Shown: in pieces, positions 34,302 to 42,803 of the stretch
Layout: each line of letters starts with the position of its first letter
How positions within the stretch are numbered: position 1 is the stretch's first letter
Assembly (NCBI GenBank): GCA_016350165.1
Contig: CP066225.1
Location: 3,968,001-4,032,000, forward strand
Source of the DNA: Planctomycetota bacterium
GTDB lineage: Bacteria; Planctomycetota; Phycisphaerae; Phycisphaerales; Phycisphaeraceae
Direction: 5' to 3'
Length of the DNA stretch: 64,000 bases
Notes under the pieces: model-generated
What the model was told of the DNA's origin: nothing
Database searches by the model: none
What the model saw: only the letters and a program-made list of their open reading frames with translations
Position numbers and translations under genes: made by a program

Positions 34302-35621
34302 ATGTCAGATCAGAACTACTCCATTGGAACTCAAGCCCTACACGCTGGGCAAGTCGTTGACCCCACAACAAATTCACGTGCGGTACCAATCTACGCAACG
34401 ACTTCATACAACTTCAACGATACAGATCATGCTGCTGACCTCTTCGCACTCAAAGAGTTCGGCAACATCTACACGCGTCTGATGAACCCAACAACCGACG
34501 TCCTCGAAAAACGCATCGCTGCACTCGATGGCGGGGCTGCCGGTCTCGGTTTCGCTTCAGGCATGGCCGCAATCACCGCCTCAATACTCACAATCGCACA
34601 CCCAGGTCAAAACATCATTGCCTCGACCTCTCTTTACGGCGGCACATGGACGCTCTTCACACAAACATTCAAACAGCTCAACATCGAAGTCCGTTTCTTC
34701 GATCCGCTTGAGCCTGAAAAGATCAATGAACTTGTTGATGAAAACACGCGATGTGTCTACATCGAGTCCATTGGTAATCCCAAGTGTGACGTTCCTGACT
34801 TCCAGAAAATCTCGGATACCGCACACGCTCATGACATCCCTGTGATATGTGATAACACTGTCACAACACCTGTGCTTCTCAAGCCAATCGATCACGGCAT
34901 CGATATCGTTGTCTACTCAACGACCAAATTCATTGGCGGTCACGGCACACATGTTGGCGGTTGCATCATCGACTCCGGCAACTTCAAGTGGGCGGATAAC
35001 CCAGAAAAATGGCCTGAGTTCTGTGCACCGTGTGACTCATACCACGGCGTCGTCTTCGAAGAAGCACTCCGTCCAATCGGCAACATTGCATACATCATTC
35101 ATATACGCACCAACTGGTTGCGTGATACCGGTGCTGCAATGAGTCCATTCGCTGCGTTTATCTTCCTGCAAGGCCTCGAAACACTACATCTTCGTGTACC
35201 TCGCCATGCTGAAAACGCAATCAAAGTTGCCAAGTATCTCGAAGCACATCCTGCTGTCGAGTGGGTCAACTATCCCGGCCTGGAATCACATAAGACATAC
35301 GAAAACGCGAAGAAGTACCTGCCAAACGGCCAAGGTGCAATCCTCGGATTCGGCGTCAAGGGCGGCATCGAAGCAGGTAAGGCAGTTGTTAACAACGTTA
35401 AACTGCTTTCACACCTCGCAAACGTTGGCGACGCGAAATCACTGATCATTCATCCAGCTTCTACAACTCACTCGCAACTTGATGAGCATGAGTTGAAAGC
35501 AACTGGTGTGAGCCCAGAATTTGTACGTGTATCTGTCGGCATCGAAGACGCTGACGATATCATCGCGGACTTAGAACAAGCTTTGAAAGCTGCCAGCGCG
35601 ATACCCGCAACGGCAAGCTAA
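34302..35621 (+). CDS. metY: O-acetylhomoserine sulfhydrylase
   Basis: A 439-residue cytoplasmic PLP enzyme that makes homocysteine from O-acetylhomoserine and sulfide. The N-terminal TQALHAGQVVDP and RAVPIYATTSYNF are typical. YTRLMNPTTDVLEKR, the phosphate-binding GFASGMAAI and the PLP-lysine loop VYSTTKFIGGHGT (Lys about residue 209) follow. The C-terminal LIIHPASTTHSQL is a MetY hallmark. GGAG lies 9 bases before the ATG. The gene is followed by a terminator and then metX, whose product makes its substrate. Confidence 0.95.
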   Translation: MSDQNYSIGTQALHAGQVVDPTTNSRAVPIYATTSYNFNDTDHAADLFALKEFGNIYTRLMNPTTDVLEKRIAALDGGAAGLGFASGMAAITASILTIAHPGQNIIASTSLYGGTWTLFTQTFKQLNIEVRFFDPLEPEKINELVDENTRCVYIESIGNPKCDVPDFQKISDTAHAHDIPVICDNTVTTPVLLKPIDHGIDIVVYSTTKFIGGHGTHVGGCIIDSGNFKWADNPEKWPEFCAPCDSYHGVVFEEALRPIGNIAYIIHIRTNWLRDTGAAMSPFAAFIFLQGLETLHLRVPRHAENAIKVAKYLEAHPAVEWVNYPGLESHKTYENAKKYLPNGQGAILGFGVKGGIEAGKAVVNNVKLLSHLANVGDAKSLIIHPASTTHSQLDEHELKATGVSPEFVRVSVGIEDADDIIADLEQALKAASAIPATAS

Positions 35622-35735
35622 TTGATTTGATTGACAGCCCGTATCGTGGCTGTGTGAGATTCAACCTTTAATCATGAATTGGATCTGATCTGATTGGATT
35701 CAAGTTCGTACTAACTTAATGTTAGGTAACATAGA

Positions 35736-35763
35736 GGGCGGAGCGAAAGCTCCGTCCTTTGTT
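35736..35763 (+). terminator. Rho-independent terminator of metY
   Basis: A 9-bp stem from GGGCGGAGC (35736-35744) and GCTCCGTCC (35749-35757) with a GAAA tetraloop, then TTTG. Confidence 0.85.
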
Positions 35764-35892
35764 TGCAAAAAAAGTTTTCAGTAACATACTGCAATTCGCC
35801 TGTGTTTTATGTGTTGAGTGTTTTGTGTGTGCCGATGACATGCAAGAGGGTTAGACGGGGATTGGGGAGCGGGATAGTTAGAGTGAAGACCA

Positions 35893-37704
35893 ATGACAGA
35901 GCAATTGCCGACTAGTAGTGATGACGTGCGTTCAAACGCACCTTTGAAATATGCCAAGACCGTCACCTTTGACGGCCCCATCGTTCTTGAGCAGGGTGGT
36001 GAGTTTTCATCGATCGATGTTGTGTATGAAACTTACGGCACGCTTAATCCCCAACGTGATAATGCGATCATGATCTGTCATGCACTGACGGGCGATTCGC
36101 ATGTTGCTGCTCATGATGAGAATGATGATGCGGGTTGGTGGGAGATCATGGTTGGTCCGGATAAACCAATCGACACGAATAAGTACTTCATTATTTGCTC
36201 GAATGTGTTGGGTTCATGTCGTGGCACGACTGGGCCGGGCAGTATTAATCCGGCGACGGGTCAGCCTTATGGCAAAGATTTCCCGTTTATCACAATTAAA
36301 GACATGGTGGACGTGCAGTCGCGCGTTCTTGATCATTTGGGCATCAATAAGCTTTTTGCAGTTGTTGGCGCATCATTGGGTGGCCATCAGGCATTGTGTT
36401 GGGCGACGGAATATCCAGAACGTGTTGGTGCGATTGCTTCGATTGCAACTGGGCCGACATTGACGAGCCAGGCGCTTGCGTTTGATGTGGTGGGTCGTAA
36501 TGCGATTACTTCTGATCCACATTTTCATGGTGGGCAGTATTACGATAAAGAAACAAAACCAAATACAGGTTTGGCGATTGCTCGTATGTTGGGTCACATC
36601 ACGTATTTGTCGCGCGAGTCGATGCGTGAGAAGTTTGATGAGAACAGGTTGGAACCACGTGAGGTTGATACGGAGTTTGAAAAGTACTTCAGTATCAGTA
36701 GTTATCTTGCGTATCAGGGTGATAAGTTTGTTGAACGTTTTGATGCGAACAGTTATGTGGTGATTTCGCTTGCGATGGATCACTTTAACTTGGGTAATAC
36801 GCATGACCAGTTGGCGGATTCGTTGGGTAAATCTGATTGTCGTTGGTTGATTATGAGTTTTAGTAGTGACTGGCTGTTCCCGCCGTTCCAAGCGAAGGGG
36901 ATGCGTAACGCGCTGATTAGCCGTGGTAAGTATGTGAGTTACTGCAATATTCAAAGTGAATGCGGTCACGACGCGTTTTTGTTGCCGAACGAGTTTGAGA
37001 GTTATGGCGGGATTGTCAGAAGGTTCCTTGATACAACGACGGTGGATGCGACATTTGCGGATGTAGATGAGAGCAAGCTGCCGGTGGATGTGCGAAGCAT
37101 CTTTAATCATGAACGTTTGGATTATGATCAGATTTGTAATTTGATCGAGAAAAACAGTAGTGTTCTGGACTTGGGTTGCGGGCAGGGCGGTTTGCTGTTG
37201 CGATTGGCAAGACAGTGTGAGGCATCACGTTTAGTGGGTGTTGAACTGGATGAAGCGAATTTGCAGAAGACTATTTCTTTGGGTTTCGATGTGATTCAAT
37301 CGGACTTGGAGAAGGGTGTTCCGATGTTTGGGGATCAGGAATTTGATTATGTGGTGCTGAGCCAGACGTTGCAGTCGGTGATCAGTACAGAGCAGTTGAT
37401 TGAACAGATGGTGCGGATTGGTAAGAAGTGTATTGTGAGCTTCCCGAACTTTGCGTACAAGGATTTGCGAAACGAGTTGTATCATGAAGGTGTGAGTCCG
37501 GGGACGGAACATGGGCAGTTGAGTTTTAACTGGTTTGATACGCCAAATCGAAGATTCCTGTCGATTAAGGACTGGGAGAATTTCTGTGATCGCAAGGGCG
37601 TGAAGATTTTGGATGCGGTGTGTTTGCAGAGTGAGACGGGGGAGCGGGTTTATGATGATCCGAATCTGAATGCGGACTTGGCGATTTATGTCATTTCCAA
37701 ATGA
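35893..37704 (+). CDS. metX: Homoserine O-acetyltransferase fused to MetW-like methyltransferase domain
   Basis: A 603-residue fusion. Residues ~15-380 are MetX, an alpha/beta-hydrolase-fold enzyme that transfers acetyl from acetyl-CoA to homoserine: NAIMICHALTGDSHV, VLGSCRGTTGP, nucleophile elbow GASLGGHQAL (Ser about residue 160), late Asp in SSDWLFPP and His in SECGHDAFLLP. After a linker, residues ~405-600 are MetW, a SAM-type Rossmann domain (SSVLDLGCGQGGLLLRLA, YVVLSQTLQ, GQLSFNWFDTPNRRFLS). MetW usually is a separate protein encoded right after metX and is needed for MetX activity in several proteobacteria. Fusion here fixes their ratio. Confidence 0.94.
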   Translation: MTEQLPTSSDDVRSNAPLKYAKTVTFDGPIVLEQGGEFSSIDVVYETYGTLNPQRDNAIMICHALTGDSHVAAHDENDDAGWWEIMVGPDKPIDTNKYFIICSNVLGSCRGTTGPGSINPATGQPYGKDFPFITIKDMVDVQSRVLDHLGINKLFAVVGASLGGHQALCWATEYPERVGAIASIATGPTLTSQALAFDVVGRNAITSDPHFHGGQYYDKETKPNTGLAIARMLGHITYLSRESMREKFDENRLEPREVDTEFEKYFSISSYLAYQGDKFVERFDANSYVVISLAMDHFNLGNTHDQLADSLGKSDCRWLIMSFSSDWLFPPFQAKGMRNALISRGKYVSYCNIQSECGHDAFLLPNEFESYGGIVRRFLDTTTVDATFADVDESKLPVDVRSIFNHERLDYDQICNLIEKNSSVLDLGCGQGGLLLRLARQCEASRLVGVELDEANLQKTISLGFDVIQSDLEKGVPMFGDQEFDYVVLSQTLQSVISTEQLIEQMVRIGKKCIVSFPNFAYKDLRNELYHEGVSPGTEHGQLSFNWFDTPNRRFLSIKDWENFCDRKGVKILDAVCLQSETGERVYDDPNLNADLAIYVISK

Positions 37705-37734
37705 TCGATTGAATCTATTTGAATAAACGAATGG

Positions 37735-37766
37735 ACGTGCGTGCAGATATGTGCGCACGTTTTGTT
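37735..37766 (+). terminator. Terminator of metX
   Basis: ACGTGCGTGC (37735-37744) pairs with GTGCGCACGT (37751-37760) with two G-T pairs, then TTTGTTTT. The arm GTGCGCAC is the same palindrome core as in the dispersed element that begins just downstream. Confidence 0.75.
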
Positions 37767-37884
37767 TTGGTTTTGGATTTTCAGGGTTAAAAAAAGTGGG
37801 TTTTGAAAATGTGATTTGGTTGATTTTGTTAAATGGATGAGCGGTAAAGTGAAATAGGGATTGGTTTTTAAGGAGTTATGAAAA

Positions 37885-38063
37885 GTGCGCGGCGCATTTG
37901 TGCGCACGAATGTGAAGGTCGATTGATTTTCGGTGATTTTCCCGTAGTAAGAAATGGGCAGAAATGATTCGTAATGGCTAAGAAATGATGCGGAATGGAT
38001 TGGAAATGGTCAGAAATATGCAGGTTTTGAAGGGGCGATTGCGTGTTTGTGCGCGCGTTTTGT
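37885..38063 (+). repeat. Dispersed intergenic element, copy C
   Basis: In the 606-base gap between converging metX and the TPR gene. GTGCGCGGCGCATTTGTGCGCAC (imperfect palindrome, 37885-37907) is followed by an array at 37948-38024 where AATG(G) recurs every 10-11 bp seven times. It ends with GATTGCGTGTTTGTGCGCGC (38037-38056), nearly identical to copy B. No gene is seen in the rest of the gap. Confidence 0.65.
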
Positions 38064-38310
38064 TTGGTGGTTGGGTTTGGTATGTGGTTTGCTGGGGGAG
38101 TGGATAAGAAGGATTAGTTGCGGTGTCCTTTATGAGGCCGGACTGGCTATTGAGGGGTGAGTGAAGGATGTCGGTGAAGATGGGGTGGCGGGTTGAGGCA
38201 TCCGCGGAGCGAGGCTCTGCGGATAAGGGTGAGTTGCTTCACTGTAGCGTGTCGTTGGTTGGTGATATTTCACAGAAGTATATTGTTGGTTGTCGTTTGG
38301 TTATGGGATA

Positions 38311-40071
38311 CTAGTTGTGTTTAGGTTTTGTGCGAGTATCTTGTTTTTTGCTGCTCGTGCTTATGTGAGGTGGTAAGCATCCTAGTGGGGGTGGATATTT
38401 GAAGATTTTGATATGCTCAGGTTCACTGTTTAGATTTTGTTCTTTCATGATGTGTTGAATATCTGAGATCGCTTTTTGAGCATTTGGTTGGTCGTTTAAT
38501 TTTTCGTATAGATTGGATAGTTTACGGAGGATTGGGATCATACTTGGGCGATGATTGTGGCAGTGGATTGAGCGATCTTGTTGCACATGCTTGTAGCATC
38601 TCAATGCTTGTGAGTATTGCTCTTTTTGAACATAAATATCGCCTAAGATTTCAAGTGCGTTTAAGTGTTCAGTTGTGAATTGAGGGTATGAAGAGCGGTA
38701 GAATTGTTCTGCATATGATATTGTTGCTTGCGCATCGTTATATCGATTTAAGTCGATGAATATACATGCCATTTTTTGATTAAATTCAGCGAGGCTCATG
38801 ATTAGTTTATGTGTTTTGCAATAATTAATATGATTTTTAATTAAAGGGTTTGCATCTGAGGTACGGCCTGTAATTAGATAATAGCGTATTAATAATTCAT
38901 CACTTATCAGTTTAGGTACTGTGTGTTTTGGGTTATCGAAGTTAATGATTTTTCTTGCATTTTGAATACATTGAAATGCTTTTTTGTTTTGATTAAAACG
39001 AAGTCTGAAATCAGCAATTTCAAGGAGTTCTTCGGCGGTTTTGATATGATTTTGGCCGTATTTATCCGTAACCAGTTTCAATGTTTTTGTTAAGTGTTTT
39101 TCTGTGTTGTTATGTTTGGATTGAAGTGCGTTTTGGAGTGCTAAATTTCGTAGGATCAGCAATGAAATATTATGTTTATTGTGTTTAGGAAGGTGTCGGG
39201 TATATTTAAGTGCTTGATTGAATGCTTTGTTTGCTTGGGCAAAATTTCGTGCGGAAAGATAGGTGATGCCGTATCTGTTCCATGCTTCAGCATATAGATT
39301 CGCAGGGGGATCTTTAATTTTGTCGATATGATCTAGTGCTTTTTTAATAAGCGTTTGGGCTTCTGATATGTTGTGGTATAGGTATGGTACTTCGGATTTG
39401 TTGAGTAAAACGACTGCGATAGCGGCATGATTTTGAGGTACTGATTTTGTTAACGTTACTAAATAACGGGAAAGATCATGATTTGCAACTTGATGGTGGT
39501 GATACATTATACTGCCGGCTGTCGTATTGATATCAACCCAAAAACCTAGCTGTTGGAATTTGAAGTACTCTCTATTTGCAATTTTCATTTCCTCACTCTT
39601 ACCCATGTTTAGAGAGCGATTGAGAAAGACAAGTAGATTGGATAGTTCGTCGGTAACAAATTGTTTTTCTTCATCAACCGAGGTGTTGATATTGAAAATG
39701 CCTTCATGATCGTACTCTGAAACAGCGATGTAGCTAAGTAATGATTTAGCTTGAATAGATATATGATTGCGTTGGTATTTCCCTTCTTTGATCGCTTGCA
39801 CATAATCCATAATGAGCGTTTTGAAGTCTTCTTTGTTTTTGCTTTCACGCATTTTTATGATTAGTGGAATATCATTATTGTCGGATTCTGCGGTTGATTT
39901 GAGAATTTTGCGTATTATGGGTTTAGCTTCAGAAAAATTACCTTGCTTGATGAGCTCTCTAGCTTGATCGATTTCTTTTAGCCATGCCTCTGTTGAGTTA
40001 TTTGCGTTTAATAAGATGGAAAGATTGAACGATAGTACAACGCAAATAAGAAACATAATTCGGCATAACAT
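38311..40071 (-). CDS. Secreted TPR-repeat protein
   Basis: A 586-residue protein with a signal peptide (MLCRIMFLICVVLSFNLSILL) and GGAG 8 bases before the ATG. From about residue 25 it consists of helical repeats of the TPR/kinesin-light-chain type: EIDQARELIKQGNFSEAKPI, AQTLIKKALDHIDKI, ANKAFNQALKYTRHL, EHLNALEILGDIYVQKEQY and ALRCYKHVQQD. It is lysine- and asparagine-rich. No enzyme domain is present. It is divergent from two TPR lipoproteins that follow, sharing a ~200-bp intergenic region, so common control is possible. Confidence 0.75.
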   Translation of the reverse strand: MLCRIMFLICVVLSFNLSILLNANNSTEAWLKEIDQARELIKQGNFSEAKPIIRKILKSTAESDNNDIPLIIKMRESKNKEDFKTLIMDYVQAIKEGKYQRNHISIQAKSLLSYIAVSEYDHEGIFNINTSVDEEKQFVTDELSNLLVFLNRSLNMGKSEEMKIANREYFKFQQLGFWVDINTTAGSIMYHHHQVANHDLSRYLVTLTKSVPQNHAAIAVVLLNKSEVPYLYHNISEAQTLIKKALDHIDKIKDPPANLYAEAWNRYGITYLSARNFAQANKAFNQALKYTRHLPKHNKHNISLLILRNLALQNALQSKHNNTEKHLTKTLKLVTDKYGQNHIKTAEELLEIADFRLRFNQNKKAFQCIQNARKIINFDNPKHTVPKLISDELLIRYYLITGRTSDANPLIKNHINYCKTHKLIMSLAEFNQKMACIFIDLNRYNDAQATISYAEQFYRSSYPQFTTEHLNALEILGDIYVQKEQYSQALRCYKHVQQDRSIHCHNHRPSMIPILRKLSNLYEKLNDQPNAQKAISDIQHIMKEQNLNSEPEHIKIFKYPPPLGCLPPHISTSSKKQDTRTKPKHN

Positions 40072-40272
40072 TTTGATGCTCCACGGAAATTTGTGTAAAT
40101 AGCAAATATTGTGGCCGAGAGTGTACCTCAGATTTTGATTTGTAGAAAGATATATTAAATGCGGGATGACGGAAAAGTTGGATGTATTTTGCGTAGTAGT
40201 TGGATGAAGGATGAGTTATGATGTGGAGGCTTTGATTGAGGAAGCCTAGATTTTTCGGATGGAGCAAATGCT

Positions 40273-41364
40273 ATGAATACATTTAAAAAGATGATGGTTT
40301 TGGTAGTGGGGCTTTTGTGTGGTGTTGTGATGAGTGGTTGTGTGGGGATGCCTGAGACGAGTGAAAATTGGCGGGTGGTTTATGATGGGGCTGAAAGGGC
40401 GATGGCTGCGAACGATCCGTGGCGAGCGAATAATCTGGCGAAGCGCGCGTTAGAATTGGCGGAAGCGGCTGAGGTGCGAGATGAACTGCGGATTGTGAAG
40501 TCGCAGATGGCGATCGGTATTTCGGCTTATCAAATGGATGAAAAAGTGGAGGGGTTTTCGTATCTAGACAAGGTGGTTGCGGCGAAGGATGTAGAAGGTG
40601 ATGCGGATGTTGATGGATATGTTGATGTGCTGACGAATGTCAGTTTGTTTTATGGTGTAGTCGAGCAACATGAACGTGGATTGAGGGCTGAGAAGAGGCT
40701 GGTTGCGGTTTGCGAGAAGGCATATGGGAAAGATAGTCCGAAGTTGACGACCGGCTTGAATAATATGGGGTACACGTATTTTGAGATGGGCAGATATGAT
40801 GAGGCGGTGAAGGTTTTTCGCAGAACGCTTGGGATTTATAAAAAGGTGGGTGTGAATGGAACGGAAAATCAGGTGGGTACGCAGAACAATCTTGCGTTGG
40901 CGTTGAATGCGTTGGGTGATTACAAGGAGGCGGGGGAGATGTTTTTTGATTCAATGAGGAAGGCGGAGTTGTCGCTTGGTGAGAGAGATAAGCATGTGCT
41001 TGCGATGCGATTTTCGGCGGGTGTGATGTTTATGAAAGCGGGTGATGATGTTAGGGCTAAGCGCGAGTTAGAGTTGGTTGAGAAGATGTATCGCCAAATA
41101 TGGAAGCAGGGTGATTTGAGGTTGGCGTTGACATTGGATTGTTTGGCGAATGTCTATAAGAAATCGGGTCAAAGTAGTTTGGCGAGGGGATGTGCGGAGG
41201 AAGCTTTTGATTTGTATCGGGGTGTGATGGGTGATTATGAGGCGGAGATGGCGTCTCAGATGGAAAGGGCAGCATTGGGGATGCGTAAATTGAATCGTAT
41301 TGTGGAGGCGGAGATGATTGAGTCGAGGGCGAAGAAGGTTAGGGCTGGGGATTGGTCGTATTAA
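40273..41364 (+). CDS. TPR-repeat lipoprotein, tandem copy 1
   Basis: A 363-residue lipoprotein. The signal MNTFKKMMVLVVGLLCGV ends in lipobox MSGC, with GGAG 8 bases before the ATG. PETSENW follows the lipid site and is echoed in the next gene. The remainder is TPR-like: ANDPWRANNLAKRALELAEA, GLNNMGYTYFEMGRYDEAV, NNLALALNALGDYKEAG and GVMFMKAGDDVRAKREL. Likely a membrane-anchored adaptor; partner unknown. It is paralogous with the gene at 41577. Confidence 0.78.
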   Translation: MNTFKKMMVLVVGLLCGVVMSGCVGMPETSENWRVVYDGAERAMAANDPWRANNLAKRALELAEAAEVRDELRIVKSQMAIGISAYQMDEKVEGFSYLDKVVAAKDVEGDADVDGYVDVLTNVSLFYGVVEQHERGLRAEKRLVAVCEKAYGKDSPKLTTGLNNMGYTYFEMGRYDEAVKVFRRTLGIYKKVGVNGTENQVGTQNNLALALNALGDYKEAGEMFFDSMRKAELSLGERDKHVLAMRFSAGVMFMKAGDDVRAKRELELVEKMYRQIWKQGDLRLALTLDCLANVYKKSGQSSLARGCAEEAFDLYRGVMGDYEAEMASQMERAALGMRKLNRIVEAEMIESRAKKVRAGDWSY

Positions 41365-41391
41365 TGTTGTTGATTAGGTGAAGAAATTGAG

Positions 41392-41420
41392 AAAGCTAAG
41401 GTTTCGGCCTTGGCTTTTTT
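41392..41420 (+). terminator. Rho-independent terminator between the two TPR lipoprotein genes
   Basis: AAAGCTAAGG (41392-41401) pairs with CCTTGGCTTT (41408-41417) around TTTCGG, followed by T6. Confidence 0.88.
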
Positions 41421-41576
41421 GTTTGGGAGATTGTGGGGACGTGGTTGGGTTTTGCTCGCGTTTTTGGGGAGGGGGATTTAGAATTGAGGTTGAGTATTGG
41501 TGTGAGTATGTGCGTGGATGTTGGGTGGTGATGGTTAAATGATGGATCGAAAAAGGCAGGGGCTTTGGAGAATATG

Positions 41577-42689
41577 ATGGAATTAAGGCGCGTGATAGCG
41601 AAGTTGATGGCGGTGGTTTTGGTGAGTGTGGTTGGTTTAGGCGGGGGATGTATGCTTGTGCCTGAGACGAGTACGAACTGGTTGGAAGTTGAGGGTTGGG
41701 CGAAGTCGCGGATGAGTTTGGGGCAATATGATGAGGCGATCGGGTATGGGGAGCGGATGCTTGCGATTGCGAAGGAACAGTATGATGCGGATGGGATTGA
41801 GGTTGCGAGATCTTATGCGGTGATGGGCCGGGCTTATATTGGGAAGGGAGATCTTGTGCCTGGGGTGACGCTGTTGCGAAAGGCGACGGGTGTTGAGGCG
41901 ACGCGATTGGAAGAGAATCGTGTGATGCTGATGGGATTGCTTGTAGATCTGGGGCGGGTGTACAGTGAGATGGGGCAGTATGAAAACGCGGTGGATGCTG
42001 AGCGTGAGGGTCTGGCGATTGGTGAGGCGGTTTACGGTACGAAGGATTTGCGGCTGACGCTTTTGCTGAACAATCTTGGTTTTGATTTGTATTTGCTGAA
42101 TGAGGATGTTGAGGCTGAGGCGGTGTTGAAGCGACAGTTGGAATTGTTTGATATTTATGCGGTGGATGATCGGATGGAGGTAGCGGATAGTCACTTTAAC
42201 TTGGCGTTGCTTTATCAGAAGCTGGAGCGGTATGAGGAGGCGTTAGGTGAGTATCGCAGAGCGGTGAAGGTGATGGGTAAGGTTGAAGAGATGGATGTGA
42301 TTAAGGCTGCGTCATATCGATTGGCGTTTGGTTTAATGAGCATGAAGGTGGGTGATTATGAAGGGGCTAAGCGCGAGATAGAGCGAGTGGTAAAGGTTTA
42401 TGAGCAGGTGTTTGATAATAGTGAATTGCAGCTTGCAACGGGGAAGGCTGCATTTGCGTCGGTGGTGAGGCAGATGGGTGAGTATGAGAAAGCGGATGCG
42501 ATCGATAAGCAGGTGCAGGGGATGTATCAGGCTGTGATGGGTTATGACAAAGATGTGATTGCTGATAATGTTGTGGCGAGAGCGAATGAACTGAGGGAGT
42601 TGAATAGAGTGGTTGAGGCAGAGTTTATGGAAGCGTATGCGAAGCGGATTAGAGGGTGGACATGGGAAGGTGTGAAAAATCGTTTTTGA
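41577..42689 (+). CDS. TPR-repeat lipoprotein, tandem copy 2
   Basis: A 370-residue paralogue of the preceding gene. The ATG at 41577 is preferred: GGAG lies 6 bases upstream and it opens MELRRVIAKLMAVVLVS with lipobox GGGC. PETSTNW matches PETSENW of copy 1, and LNRVVEAEFMEAYAKRIR matches its C-terminus. TPR units include GQYDEAIGYGERMLAIAKEQ, GQYENAVDAEREGLAIGEA and ERYEEALGEYRRAVKVM. The strong terminator between the copies implies separate transcripts. Confidence 0.78.
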   Translation: MELRRVIAKLMAVVLVSVVGLGGGCMLVPETSTNWLEVEGWAKSRMSLGQYDEAIGYGERMLAIAKEQYDADGIEVARSYAVMGRAYIGKGDLVPGVTLLRKATGVEATRLEENRVMLMGLLVDLGRVYSEMGQYENAVDAEREGLAIGEAVYGTKDLRLTLLLNNLGFDLYLLNEDVEAEAVLKRQLELFDIYAVDDRMEVADSHFNLALLYQKLERYEEALGEYRRAVKVMGKVEEMDVIKAASYRLAFGLMSMKVGDYEGAKREIERVVKVYEQVFDNSELQLATGKAAFASVVRQMGEYEKADAIDKQVQGMYQAVMGYDKDVIADNVVARANELRELNRVVEAEFMEAYAKRIRGWTWEGVKNRF

Positions 42690-42731
42690 ATGCAGATTTG
42701 CACAGAGACTGTAAATATAGATAAAAAAGAG

Positions 42732-42749
42732 CCCCACCATTAGGTGGGG
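42732..42749. terminator. Bidirectional terminator
   Basis: CCCCACC (42732-42738) pairs with GGTGGGG (42743-42749), loop ATTA. An A-run on the left ends the minus-strand sulfatase; TTTG on the right ends the plus-strand TPR gene. Confidence 0.85.
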
Positions 42750-42803
42750 TTTGTCGTAAGGAGGTTGTACACCTAATCGTTGATTCGCTTGTTAGAAGTT
42801 TGG

